Virus record (IMG/VR): IMGVR_UViG_3300014720_000075
Coordinates: 1-37,457 of that record
DNA from: a virus
DNA length: 37,457 bases
Reading direction: 5' to 3' (one strand)
Part shown: positions 24,116-31,084 of the stretch, piece after piece
Numbering within the stretch: the stretch's first letter is position 1
Layout of the letters: every line of letters begins with the position of its first letter
Notes under the pieces: generated by a model
Told to the model about the DNA's origin: nothing
Seen by the model: only the letters and a program-made list of their open reading frames with translations
Database searches by the model: none
Made by a program: the position numbers and the translations under genes

Positions 24116-24456
24116 TATCTTGTTACCTCTGGACTTACAATAAATTTGCCTTCAATTAGCCTATACACATTGTCATTTGAAACTAATTCTAAATCATATA
24201 CATAATTTCCAGGGATAAGTTCTGTTGTAGCAGACGCTGCAACATTAACAATAATTGTTCCAGCAGATCCACCAAGAGTCATGCCAGAAGACGATGTAAG
24301 ATCAATTACTGGATCCTCTGAGTAATGAAATTCTCGCACCTGCATCCTTGATGTATATCCACTAAGATTTACGGGAGTATCGTCAATTTTATATGTTAAA
24401 GTACGAGAAAAGGTACTGCCCTGTTGACACTTAAAGTCAACTTTTCCTGAAATCAT
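24115..24456 (-). CDS. BppU-like baseplate/fibre connector, copy 1
   Basis: The 113-residue form begins MISGKVDFKCQQGSTFSRTL; I prefer the ATG at 24456 because GGGAG lies six bases upstream. An ATG at 24483 falls at the predicted transcription start and would add nine unlikely residues. The body has FxQGDxF-like, SRMQVREF and IPGNYVYDLELVSNDNVYRL, ending in an IVSPEVTR strand, the same frame as the other two BppU-type copies but more diverged. It is the first gene of the fibre operon. Confidence 0.7.
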   Translation of the reverse strand: MISGKVDFKCQQGSTFSRTLTYKIDDTPVNLSGYTSRMQVREFHYSEDPVIDLTSSSGMTLGGSAGTIIVNVAASATTELIPGNYVYDLELVSNDNVYRLIEGKFIVSPEVTR

Positions 24457-24487
24457 GCACATCTCCCTATATTTTAATTTCATATTA

Positions 24488-24496
24488 ATTATATCA
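24488..24496 (-). promoter_or_regulatory. Extended -10 promoter (TGATATAAT) of the fibre operon
   Basis: Minus strand TGATATAAT in the divergent gap between the fibre operon and a plus-strand membrane protein gene. A start near 24481 would give a 25-base leader with a ribosome binding site before 24456. Confidence 0.65.
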
Positions 24497-24560
24497 AAGT
24501 ATTCTTCTGAAATAATTATTATATAATAGATTTATAACTAAATAGGAGAATTTTTGTTCT

Positions 24561-25007
24561 GTGAAAAAATTTTTAAAAAAATTACCCTGGGGACTAAAAG
24601 AGCGTCCCCTTGACTTGTATGCTGCTATTATGATATTCCTTGGTGGCATTTATATTTTGATTGATCCATCTTTTCCAGAAAAAAGTTCAAAAATTCTAAA
24701 TATGTCAATAATTACAGCAATAGCATTTTATATGATTATTTCTTCTGTTTTTATTATAACTGCCTTGCTTATTAATAAAAATCATTGTCCACCATATACT
24801 TTATTTTCAGAAATGTACGGATGGTTATTTATCGCATCTGCAACTTTAGCTTTATCAGTTTTTTATCTTGCAAGTATCTTTTTAGATAATTTTTATAGAA
24901 CTATTGAGTATTGGATAGCTTGGTTTTGCACATGGTTTTTTATGTTTGTTGCATCACTATTAAGATATTCTGATCTACGTCAAAAATATTCAGAGATGAA
25001 GAAATGA
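24561..25007 (+). CDS. Four-span membrane protein of unknown function
   Basis: The 148-residue protein starts with a basic MKKFLKKLPWGLKERPLDLY segment and has four likely membrane spans: about 21-36 (AAIMIFLGGIYILIDP), 48-68 (IITAIAFYMIISSVFIITAL), 86-106 (WLFIASATLALSVFYLASIF) and 118-134 (WIAWFCTWFFMFVASLL). I recognise no family. The GTG start lies after AGGAGAA with 10 bases between, and the stop overlaps the next gene as ATGATG. Together with the coiled-coil gene after it, it could form a membrane complex. Confidence 0.65.
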   Translation: MKKFLKKLPWGLKERPLDLYAAIMIFLGGIYILIDPSFPEKSSKILNMSIITAIAFYMIISSVFIITALLINKNHCPPYTLFSEMYGWLFIASATLALSVFYLASIFLDNFYRTIEYWIAWFCTWFFMFVASLLRYSDLRQKYSEMKK

Positions 25008-25360
25008 TGGATACAGCAATTATTGTTGCAATAGTATCAATATTGGCAGCCCCACTTGCAGCTTTTATGACATGGTTTGTTAATCGTAAAAAACATGTAG
25101 CAGAAATCTATAATGTTCTTTCAAAATCTTCTCAAAATGCTGTAGAAACAATGCAGTTGACAATGAATGAACTTCGTGTAGAATTAGTCGAAGCAAGAAA
25201 GAAAATTGAAGAATTAATTCAGGAAAATGAATTACTTCGTGAAGATTTACATCAACTTAAAGAACAAAACGTTTTACTTCTTAAAGAAAATAAATCATTT
25301 AAAATTAAAATTGATGAACTAACAAGAATAATGAAAATTCAAGGAGCTTTGGGAGATTAA
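25004..25360 (+). CDS. Membrane-anchored coiled-coil protein
   Basis: The 118-residue protein has one N-terminal membrane span (about 5-25, IIVAIVSILAAPLAAFMTWF) followed by a basic RKKH and a long coiled coil (residues 40-110, with ELVEARKKIEELIQENELLR). The layout resembles an i-spanin or a phage exclusion anchor, but no lipoprotein partner is seen. Two ATGs in tandem (25004 and 25007) are possible starts. It overlaps both neighbours by single bases, so the three genes from 24561 to 25575 are translationally coupled. Confidence 0.65.
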   Translation: MMDTAIIVAIVSILAAPLAAFMTWFVNRKKHVAEIYNVLSKSSQNAVETMQLTMNELRVELVEARKKIEELIQENELLREDLHQLKEQNVLLLKENKSFKIKIDELTRIMKIQGALGD

Positions 25361-25575
25361 TGATATTAGCAGAAGCTAAACAACAAGTTATTTCTAAGTC
25401 AGATAGATGCGATAGTTGTAATGCTCAAGCATGGGTTATTGTAAGAGGGATAAATGGAGAACTTTACTTCTGTTCCCATCATTTTATAAAACATGAAGAT
25501 AAATTAACTGATTGGTCTTATGAAATTATAGATGAACGTGAATTTATGAATAGCAAATCAGAATCCAGTGTATAG
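25360..25575 (+). CDS. DUF7455-like small zinc protein
   Basis: The 71-residue protein has a Cys/His cluster CDSCNAQAW (Cys17 and Cys20) and YFCSHHFIKHED (Cys38, His40 and His41), which fits a single zinc site. The pattern of 'DRCD.C.AQA' then 'L.FC.HH...H..KL' is that of the DUF7455 family, found in actinobacteria and their phages; function is not known. It is the last gene in a small coupled operon. The ATG overlaps the upstream stop. Confidence 0.72.
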   Translation: MILAEAKQQVISKSDRCDSCNAQAWVIVRGINGELYFCSHHFIKHEDKLTDWSYEIIDEREFMNSKSESSV

Positions 25576-25604
25576 TTGACTATTACTGATATATGCTATA
25601 CAAT
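25576..25604 (+). promoter_or_regulatory. Sigma-70-type promoter directly before a terminator hairpin
   Basis: TTGACT (25576-25581), a 17-base spacer and TACAAT (25599-25604). The predicted start at about 25611 is the first base of a terminator hairpin, so the expected product is a very short RNA. Confidence 0.65.
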
Positions 25605-25610
25605 ATGATT

Positions 25611-25665
25611 AAAGAGAGCAGCGTACCTCCCACCACCACCCTTCCCTCCGCTGCTCTCTTTTTTT
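25611..25665 (+). ncRNA. Candidate small RNA or attenuator with C-rich loop, ending in a terminator
   Basis: AGAGAGCAGCG (25613-25623) pairs with CGCTGCTCTCT (25649-25659), 11 base pairs, followed by a run of T. The 25-base loop is almost free of G and includes TACCTCC and CTTCCCTCC. The stem doubles as an intrinsic terminator for the upstream operon. ACCTCC is complementary to GGAGGT, present in the capsid gene's ribosome binding site. No reading frame is present. Confidence 0.55.
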
Positions 25666-25666
25666 A

Positions 25667-25675
25667 TGTTAAAAT
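25667..25675 (+). promoter_or_regulatory. Extended -10 promoter (TGTTAAAAT) with leaderless start
   Basis: TGTTAAAAT, six bases ATAAAT, then the ATG at 25682. It begins just after the T run of the terminator above. Confidence 0.6.
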
Positions 25676-25681
25676 ATAAAT

Positions 25682-25960
25682 ATGTTTAGTGAAATGTTTA
25701 GTAAAGCCGATATGACTGCGGCACAAAGAAGAAGACTTGCTGGAACTGGTGCAGCAATGCCAGATGGTAGCTTCCCCATTAGAAATAGAATGGATCTTAG
25801 AAATGCTATTCAATCAGTAGGAAGAGCATCAGATTACGAGGCAGCAAAGAAACATATCATCTCTCGTGCCCGTGCTATTGGTGCAACAGCAATGCTTCCT
25901 AAGGAATGGAATGTAACAAAGTCTTGGGGTCTACTTTTTCAGCCTAAGTTTTCAAAATAA
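25682..25960 (+). CDS. Small basic protein of the 'AMPDGSFPI' type
   Basis: The 92-residue protein carries MPDGSFPIRNRMDLRNAIQS and a helical KKHIISRARAIGATAMLPKE. This segment is common in actinobacteria and their phages as a small module, often fused to capsid or protease proteins (DUF6582-like); its function is not known. Here it stands alone. There is no ribosome binding site, and an extended -10 box ends exactly six bases before the ATG, so leaderless translation is predicted. Confidence 0.7.
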   Translation: MFSEMFSKADMTAAQRRRLAGTGAAMPDGSFPIRNRMDLRNAIQSVGRASDYEAAKKHIISRARAIGATAMLPKEWNVTKSWGLLFQPKFSK

Positions 25961-25975
25961 TATTTTGGAACCTTA

Positions 25976-26143
25976 ATGAAAATATCTGTTGAAGATAATG
26001 ATGATCCATTTGTTTGTATAACTCATAGACGATTGTGTCCATGTCAGGTTCCTAATGAATATCATTTAGTATCCAACTGGCCTTCTGATGTAGAAAAAAT
26101 TCTTGACATGCGAAAAGAACCACGCTATTATCATCATAATTAA
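25976..26143 (+). CDS. Very small protein with a CPC motif
   Basis: A 55-codon frame from the ATG at 25976 to TAA encodes MKISVEDNDDPFVCITHRRL followed by CPCQVPNEYHLV. Cys14, His17, Cys21 and Cys23 could bind a metal. The ribosome binding site is weak (GGAAC). It lies in a 200-base gap and is followed by a gene on the same strand. I do not recognise it. Confidence 0.5.
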   Translation: MKISVEDNDDPFVCITHRRLCPCQVPNEYHLVSNWPSDVEKILDMRKEPRYYHHN

Positions 26144-26162
26144 TTCCTATGGAAGGACAATG

Positions 26163-26639
26163 ATGCAAACTTTTGTTCCGTATGCAACATTTACAGAATC
26201 TGCTGCAACGCTTGATTCCAAACGTCTTAATAAACAGTTGCTAGAGGGTCGTCAAATCTATAATATTCTTGCATCACAACGTACATCAGGTGCATGGGTT
26301 AATCATCCAGCAGTAAAAATGTGGCGTGGCTACAATACTGCTTTATTTCATTACCTTGCGTTAATAAAAAAAGAATGTGACTTTCGTGGCATCAAAACAA
26401 TGAATAACTGGAATGCTATTTTAGATATTAGCAACACAGATAATGCTGATAAAAATCTTATCATGCCTAAATGGTGGGGTGATGAGCGAGTACATCTTTC
26501 TCATCGTCAAAACCTTTATAAGAAAGATCCAGAATACTACGCATTTTTAAGTGATGACAACCGTTTATCTGCAGTATCGTGTTGCGATAAATGTAGTTAT
26601 TTTTGGCCTGTTTCTAATCACGCTAAAGATTATTCATAA
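26163..26639 (+). CDS. MSMEG_6728-like / pyrimidine dimer glycosylase-like protein
   Basis: The second of two tandem ATGs (26163) is chosen because GGAAGGA sits at a proper distance; an upstream ATG at 26103 has no ribosome binding site. The 158 residues begin MQTFVPYATFTESAATLDSK and continue RLNKQLLEGRQIYNIL, then AWVNHPAVKMWRGYNTALFH, WWGDERVHLSHRQNLYKKDP and EYYAF. This is the pattern of the MSMEG_6728 family, related to T4 endonuclease V-type glycosylases (Pyr_excise). The N-terminal segment and HPAV..W are typical of the group. Role in base excision is suggested by kinship only. Confidence 0.7.
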   Translation: MQTFVPYATFTESAATLDSKRLNKQLLEGRQIYNILASQRTSGAWVNHPAVKMWRGYNTALFHYLALIKKECDFRGIKTMNNWNAILDISNTDNADKNLIMPKWWGDERVHLSHRQNLYKKDPEYYAFLSDDNRLSAVSCCDKCSYFWPVSNHAKDYS

Positions 26640-26740
26640 TTAATAAATTTAGACTGGTAGATTATAATAAAAAAATAATTACCACCCTCATGTATAATAA
26701 AGAATTGGTAGGATCTATTTAATATATTAAATGAGGAGCA

Positions 26741-27403
26741 ATGGCAGATATTCATCATTTTTACCATATGTATACAAATGGAAATTGGCAGTGGCCCACA
26801 AGAGAACATATAGAGGCTTTACAAAAATATGGTTTAGCTGATAATTTAACAACTTTTCAAGTTGGCCTTGTTGGTTCTCCTGAGAGTCGTGAAGAAGGTA
26901 AAGAATTTCTTAATTCTACTGGAATTCAATATACTATCTGTACAGAAGTAGATGATGGATGGGAGCAAGAAACTCAAGACAAAATTCTTGAATTTGCTCA
27001 GGAAAATGATGGATATGTTTTATATGCTCATACAAAAAATGCAGTAAATATTAATAATCTTCATGTTCACTGGCGTAGATCCATGACCTACTATACCGTT
27101 GTTACCTGGAAAGAATGTATTGAACTTCTAGATCAAAATGTATCAGGTGTTGGTTCTCATTACTTACCCGAATCTAATAATGAAGTTCATAGTAGATCTG
27201 GATTTTTTGCTGGAACATTTTGGTGGAGCCATCTAAAATATATTAAAAAATTTCCTGCACCAGATAGGTCTTCAAGATTTGGAGCAGAGGGATGGATTGG
27301 ATGGTTAAAAGAAACAGTAGAGGGAGGTGAAGAACCATTTACTATAAAAGATTTTAATCCTACACATCCAGCAGAACATAGTGGAATGGTTATCGACTGG
27401 TAA
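26741..27403 (+). CDS. RgpF-like glycan enzyme, tandem copy 1
   Basis: The 220-residue protein begins MADIHHFYHMYTNGNWQWPT and has an EFAQENDGYVLYAHTKNAVN segment that recalls rhamnan synthesis F-type proteins and related glycosyltransferases ('LHTK'), then a SRSGFFAGTFWWSHLKYIKK region. It is clearly homologous to the next gene. GAGGAG precedes the ATG. With the downstream copy overlapping as TAATG it forms a small operon that converges on the sugar cassette. The catalytic step is unproven. Confidence 0.65.
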   Translation: MADIHHFYHMYTNGNWQWPTREHIEALQKYGLADNLTTFQVGLVGSPESREEGKEFLNSTGIQYTICTEVDDGWEQETQDKILEFAQENDGYVLYAHTKNAVNINNLHVHWRRSMTYYTVVTWKECIELLDQNVSGVGSHYLPESNNEVHSRSGFFAGTFWWSHLKYIKKFPAPDRSSRFGAEGWIGWLKETVEGGEEPFTIKDFNPTHPAEHSGMVIDW

Positions 27404-28101
27404 TGAATAATGTTTCACATAAAACAAAAATTCATCATTTTTATCATATTTATTGTGGAGCAAATTGCTATGGTCAAGCGGATACATGGAAAGAATCTGT
27501 TGAAACACATATTGGTGCCATTAAAAGTCATGGCTTAATTAATAAACTTAAAACAGTTCATATTGGTTTAGTTGGTGGAGAGCAAGATAGGCAAAATGTT
27601 AAAAATTTTTTAACAGAAAATAATATTCCATTTACAGTTGTAGATGAACAAAATAATGGATTTGAACAGGTAACACAAAATCATCTTTATGAATTTTCTC
27701 AAAATAATGATGGATATGTTCTTTATGGACATAGCAAGGGCAGCTATAATTTTACCGATCAAAATCGTGCTTGGTGTAAATCAATGATATATTTCAATAT
27801 TATTATGTGGCAAGAAGCATTAAGACAATTAAAAAATGTTGATGCTGTTGGATGCAATTGGCACGATTTTTCTAATCAATATGCGGCTCATTTAGGTGGT
27901 CCACATACTGGACAAAAGTGGTTTGCTGGAACATTTTGGTGGTCTAAATTAAATAGAATTAAAGATATTGGTCATCCACCAACAAATAATAGTAGATGGG
28001 ACGCAGAAGTATGGATTGGTCAAATGCCAAACATTACAACTTATGATTTTAATTCAGCAGACGGTCCATACCCAGGAGCAGTAGTTACTGAATGGCAATA
28101 G
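27403..28101 (+). CDS. RgpF-like glycan enzyme, tandem copy 2
   Basis: The 232-residue protein aligns with copy 1 over its length: IHHFYHIYCGANCYGQADTW, HIGLVGGEQDRQNVKNFLTE, NDGYVLYGHSKGSYNFTDQN and WFAGTFWWSKLNRIKDIGHP. Ends WNEA-like 'DAEVWIGQMPN...YPGAVVTEWQ' match copy 1 'GAEGWIGWLKE ... HSGMVIDW'. The His-Thr/Ser-Lys and the WFAGTFWW motif are the most conserved, and so the likely active site. Its stop overlaps the convergent glycosyltransferase by 17 bases. Confidence 0.65.
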   Translation: MNNVSHKTKIHHFYHIYCGANCYGQADTWKESVETHIGAIKSHGLINKLKTVHIGLVGGEQDRQNVKNFLTENNIPFTVVDEQNNGFEQVTQNHLYEFSQNNDGYVLYGHSKGSYNFTDQNRAWCKSMIYFNIIMWQEALRQLKNVDAVGCNWHDFSNQYAAHLGGPHTGQKWFAGTFWWSKLNRIKDIGHPPTNNSRWDAEVWIGQMPNITTYDFNSADGPYPGAVVTEWQ

Positions 28102-28843
28102 CCTTCTGAATGTGATGAGATACATCAGTAGCTTTTTGTCTATTGTCTGCCTCTAGAGCTAAAACATCAGTGATACACATAATTGTTTCTCCACGTCTTT
28201 TTCTTTTATTCATTATCCAATAATGTTGACCACCAAGATTTTTCATTTTATCTGATTCTGGTATTTTATATTGAATTTGAAGTTTTCTATCTATCATTTT
28301 TTGATTTACAAGACAGTCTCCTACATGTACAATAAGAAAATTATTTGAATCTATGTGCTCAAAATGTCTACCTAAAGGATAATTTGGTAAGTTTTGAGCC
28401 AACACTCTTGCTCTTCTATAAGAAAAATATTCTTCAAATGAAATACCATAATTTCTTTGTTCATAAAATTGTTTAGACCAATCGAATGCAGGATCTGATT
28501 CCATATTTACAAGAGATACAGATGGAATATATAAATCTTTTTTTGCAACATGTGGATTACCCAGTAAAAATTCTGTTGTATTAAGAACAATTCTCGTACC
28601 TTTAATTTCTTTTTCAAACTCAATCATCATCTTATCTAATGCTGCTGCATCAAACATTTCAATAGAAGAATCATATACTTCAAATTTTGGATATTTTGCA
28701 ATTATTTTTCTACTATTATCAGTAGATGCAAAGTCAACAATGATTCCACGATCAAAATATTTATTATGATGCTCTAACCAAAGTGGTAAAAGTTGTTCTT
28801 CATTATAAATATGACTAAGTATTGTTGTTTTTACTTCTCCCAC
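28085..28843 (-). CDS. Glycosyltransferase, family 2/92-like
   Basis: The 252-residue protein begins TTILSHIYNEEQLLPLWLEH, the start of many GT2/GT92 enzymes (I-x-NE-x-LLPLW), and continues with GIIVDFASTDNSRKIIAKYP, the nucleotide-binding strand, with a 'DxASTD' element close to the usual 'DNxSxDxS'. The metal-binding DxD is not obvious: the candidate in this region is EFLLGNP where Asp would be expected, so the enzyme may be atypical. The GTG start overlaps the methyltransferase end. It is the last gene of the sugar cassette. Confidence 0.68.
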   Translation of the reverse strand: MGEVKTTILSHIYNEEQLLPLWLEHHNKYFDRGIIVDFASTDNSRKIIAKYPKFEVYDSSIEMFDAAALDKMMIEFEKEIKGTRIVLNTTEFLLGNPHVAKKDLYIPSVSLVNMESDPAFDWSKQFYEQRNYGISFEEYFSYRRARVLAQNLPNYPLGRHFEHIDSNNFLIVHVGDCLVNQKMIDRKLQIQYKIPESDKMKNLGGQHYWIMNKRKRRGETIMCITDVLALEADNRQKATDVSHHIQKAIAIQ

Positions 28844-29961
28844 TCTACCTGTGGAAAGTACTTGAGAACTTCTATTTTTCCAGAAAATATTTCTTTCACC
28901 CTTTCTATAATTTCATCAGTAAAGTTCCATGCAAGTGGAATAAGTTTAATTTTTTTATATTCATATTTTAAAACCCTTGGAGATAAAACTGGAATATTTA
29001 ATCCAGGAGTAAATAAACCGCTCTTCTCAGGTGCATCATCAATAATATACTCTGGTCCCATTCCAACCGCATTTAAAACTGTCATTGCTTTAGCTGCTGC
29101 ACCATATCCTATAATATCTTTATGTATAGTAAATTGAACTCTTAAATTATCAATAATATTTTTTGCATTATTAGAAAAATTTAAAACTTCTTCATATGTC
29201 CATCCTCGTGGATCAAAACTTGTGGGATTTTTACTAAGATGGAAAACAAAAGAGTCACCATGAATATTAGTAATAATATAATCTTTAATTCCAAGTCCAG
29301 CCTGAGAAGCAAGAGCACTCATTGATGCAGGCGAAAAGAATGAAATATGCTCGTGATAAATAGTATCAAATTCTCCTCTATCAATCATTCGTGCCTGTGA
29401 TGTTTGAATATAAATAGAGTTTGATAATTGTGATGCAACCTTAAGTATTTTTGCTGGATTATCTGTATGGGCGAGAACATTTTGAGCAATAATTACATCA
29501 AATTTTCCAAGATCTAAACATGACTCATCAAAGAAGGCCACTCTATGATTATGTTGATTTAATTCTGATAAATTTTCTGCAGGGTCTACACCATATGTTT
29601 CCCATCCAAGTCTTTTAAACGAGTCTAATTGTGATCCATCGTTACATGCAATATCAAGAACTCTTCCAATTCCATGACGCGTTGTAATATAATTTGCAAA
29701 CCAATCAAAATATTTTTTTAATGTTTTTGTTGTACCAGATCTATAAATATAGTTTTTAAATATTTCATTACGATCAACATTGACAGATAACTGTAGATGA
29801 CTACAACTCATACATCTTCTAAGGACAAGTGGAAACTCTTGCTGAGCTTGAGGTCTATCAACAAAACTATTTGCTAGTGGTTGATTATTTAAATTTAAAA
29901 CGTCTTCAAGATTATTTTTATTACATGCTACGCAATTAACTAATTCATTGTGCTTGATCAC
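28831..29961 (-). CDS. Sugar C-methyltransferase with N-terminal zinc domain
   Basis: The 376-residue protein has the three-part layout of NDP-hexose C-methyltransferases: a zinc-binding N-terminus (CVACNKNN and later CMSCSHLQLS), a SAM domain with RVLDIACNDGSQLDSFKRLG and DVIIAQNVLAHTDNPAKILK, and a C-terminal domain with IIGYGAAAKAMTVLNAVGMG. These match TylC3-type enzymes by motif order. It would add a methyl group to a nucleotide-bound sugar, giving a branched or modified sugar. Start GTG overlaps the epimerase end by 17 bases. Confidence 0.85.
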   Translation of the reverse strand: MIKHNELVNCVACNKNNLEDVLNLNNQPLANSFVDRPQAQQEFPLVLRRCMSCSHLQLSVNVDRNEIFKNYIYRSGTTKTLKKYFDWFANYITTRHGIGRVLDIACNDGSQLDSFKRLGWETYGVDPAENLSELNQHNHRVAFFDESCLDLGKFDVIIAQNVLAHTDNPAKILKVASQLSNSIYIQTSQARMIDRGEFDTIYHEHISFFSPASMSALASQAGLGIKDYIITNIHGDSFVFHLSKNPTSFDPRGWTYEEVLNFSNNAKNIIDNLRVQFTIHKDIIGYGAAAKAMTVLNAVGMGPEYIIDDAPEKSGLFTPGLNIPVLSPRVLKYEYKKIKLIPLAWNFTDEIIERVKEIFSGKIEVLKYFPQVEWEK

Positions 29962-30793
29962 GCCTAGTCACCTTTACACTGTCTATTGAGCTTGCTAGTA
30001 CAGAAATTACATTTTCTATTGTATCAAATCTATATTCACCAAACGTACGAATAAATTTTGCACAATTTAATGAAAATGAATAAGGATTATTATGGGAATG
30101 ATTAGTGGAAACGGGAACATTAAGAATATTTGCTACACTACCAGCAACTTCTCCTACAGTAACATCAACAGATGCAAGATTATATATTCCTGGTTTTGGA
30201 TTATTTAAAATTAATTTCATTCCTTCACAAAGATCGCTAAGAAATAAAAGTGATCGTTTTTTATCAATATTTGCTGCTCGCACAACATTCTCGTTGATTG
30301 CAGTATAAACCATTGAATTAATCATTAAGTCAATTCTCGTATTTGGAGATAGACCATTTACTGTTCCAAATCTTAAACCAATAATATTTTTACCATCTAA
30401 AATTTCTTTAGAGGCAATTAGATCTAAGGTAAGTTTTTGTAAGTCATAGTGTTTAAGTGGCATGGCTACTGCATCTATTTCTTCTGCACGATGATCTACG
30501 CTTCCGTATACTGATGCACTAGACGCATAAATTAAGTTTTGATCTTGTTTAAGATCTTTAACAATTCTTCTAAATAACTCAACATTATTTTCCCAGCTAA
30601 ATTCTGGATCTTTCTCGCACATCCACATAGATGAATGTCCAGCAAGTAAAATAATATTTTCATAATTTCTTATATTATAATCAAGACATTTTTTTGATCC
30701 GTACCAACCTATATCTATTACATCTGCTTTAATTCTATTTTGAAGTTCTGATCCGATATATCCATTGCCACCGACAATAATTGTTGATTCCAC
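29945..30793 (-). CDS. NAD-dependent epimerase/dehydratase (extended SDR)
   Basis: The 282-residue protein has the NAD site IIVGGNGYIGSEL at 5-17, the catalytic triad region with SSASVYGS at 92-99 and HYDLQK at 114-119 (Tyr and Lys), and LRFGTVNGLSPNTRIDLM for the sugar site, all typical of NDP-sugar epimerases and dehydratases. It is somewhat shorter than the 310-340 usual length. The GTG start lies six bases after an extended -10 TGATATAAT, so the mRNA is likely leaderless. It is the first gene of a three-gene sugar cassette. Confidence 0.85.
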   Translation of the reverse strand: MESTIIVGGNGYIGSELQNRIKADVIDIGWYGSKKCLDYNIRNYENIILLAGHSSMWMCEKDPEFSWENNVELFRRIVKDLKQDQNLIYASSASVYGSVDHRAEEIDAVAMPLKHYDLQKLTLDLIASKEILDGKNIIGLRFGTVNGLSPNTRIDLMINSMVYTAINENVVRAANIDKKRSLLFLSDLCEGMKLILNNPKPGIYNLASVDVTVGEVAGSVANILNVPVSTNHSHNNPYSFSLNCAKFIRTFGEYRFDTIENVISVLASSIDSVKVTRRDQAQ

Positions 30794-30799
30794 AGTAAA

Positions 30800-30808
30800 A
30801 TTATATCA
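30800..30808 (-). promoter_or_regulatory. Extended -10 promoter (TGATATAAT), leaderless epimerase start
   Basis: Minus strand TGATATAAT, then six bases TTTACT, then GTG at 30793. No -35 box was found at 16-18 bases. Confidence 0.7.
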
Positions 30809-30861
30809 GTATGGTAGTATGAGTGAATGTTGGTTAGAGACATGGCAAAATTATAGCACGA

Positions 30862-30890
30862 TTGACACAAACCATCATTATCGCTATAAT
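30862..30890 (+). promoter_or_regulatory. Perfect consensus sigma-70 promoter for tRNA-Gly
   Basis: TTGACA (30862-30867), 17 bases and TATAAT (30885-30890) form the exact consensus. The predicted start near 30897 is only two bases upstream of the tRNA 5' end. Confidence 0.85.
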
Positions 30891-30898
30891 ATCGATGT

Positions 30899-30970
30899 GC
30901 GGCATTGGTGAAGAAGTTATCACGGCATCCTTCCAAGTTGCAGTAGTCGGGGCAGTACCGATATGCCGCT
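30899..30970 (+). tRNA. tRNA-Gly (TCC), atypical elbow loops
   Basis: Acceptor GCGGCAT/ATGCCGC; D arm GTGA/TCAC with loop AGAAGTTA; anticodon arm GCATC/GTTGC (one T-T mismatch) around CTTCCAA, anticodon TCC; T arm GTCGG/CCGAT with loop GGCAGTA. Discriminator T is followed by an encoded CCA at 30971-30973. D loop lacks GG and T loop lacks TTC, so the usual elbow contact is missing. The perfect promoter upstream suggests it is expressed. Confidence 0.7.
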
Positions 30971-31081
30971 CCAAATTTAAGGGTACTATCCGATTATTAC
31001 GATACTCTCGCTCTATCGAAATATTTAGATAAAGGAAAAGGATTTTATTCTACAGATGCAAGAAAAGTAAAGCATGAATAA
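30947..31081 (+). other. Possible gene remnant (C-terminal end without start)
   Basis: After the tRNA an open frame runs to TAA at 31079-31081 and reads DYYDTLALSKYLDKGKGFYS then TDARKVKHE, which looks like a real protein end. There is no ATG, GTG or TTG in this frame after the upstream TAG at 30944. It may be a fragment left by insertion of the tRNA or HNH gene. Weak evidence. Confidence 0.25.
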
Positions 31082-31084
31082 TAA

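Noticed and set aside
26103-26162. Upstream ATG for the MSMEG_6728-like gene
   Set aside because: It lacks a ribosome binding site and adds residues (MTCEKNHAIIIIINSYGRTM) unlike the family, which starts with MQTF.
30718-30936. Minus-strand frame of 72 codons over the epimerase start
   Set aside because: It overlaps the epimerase N-terminus and its promoter and lies antisense to the tRNA promoter; composition is not protein-like.
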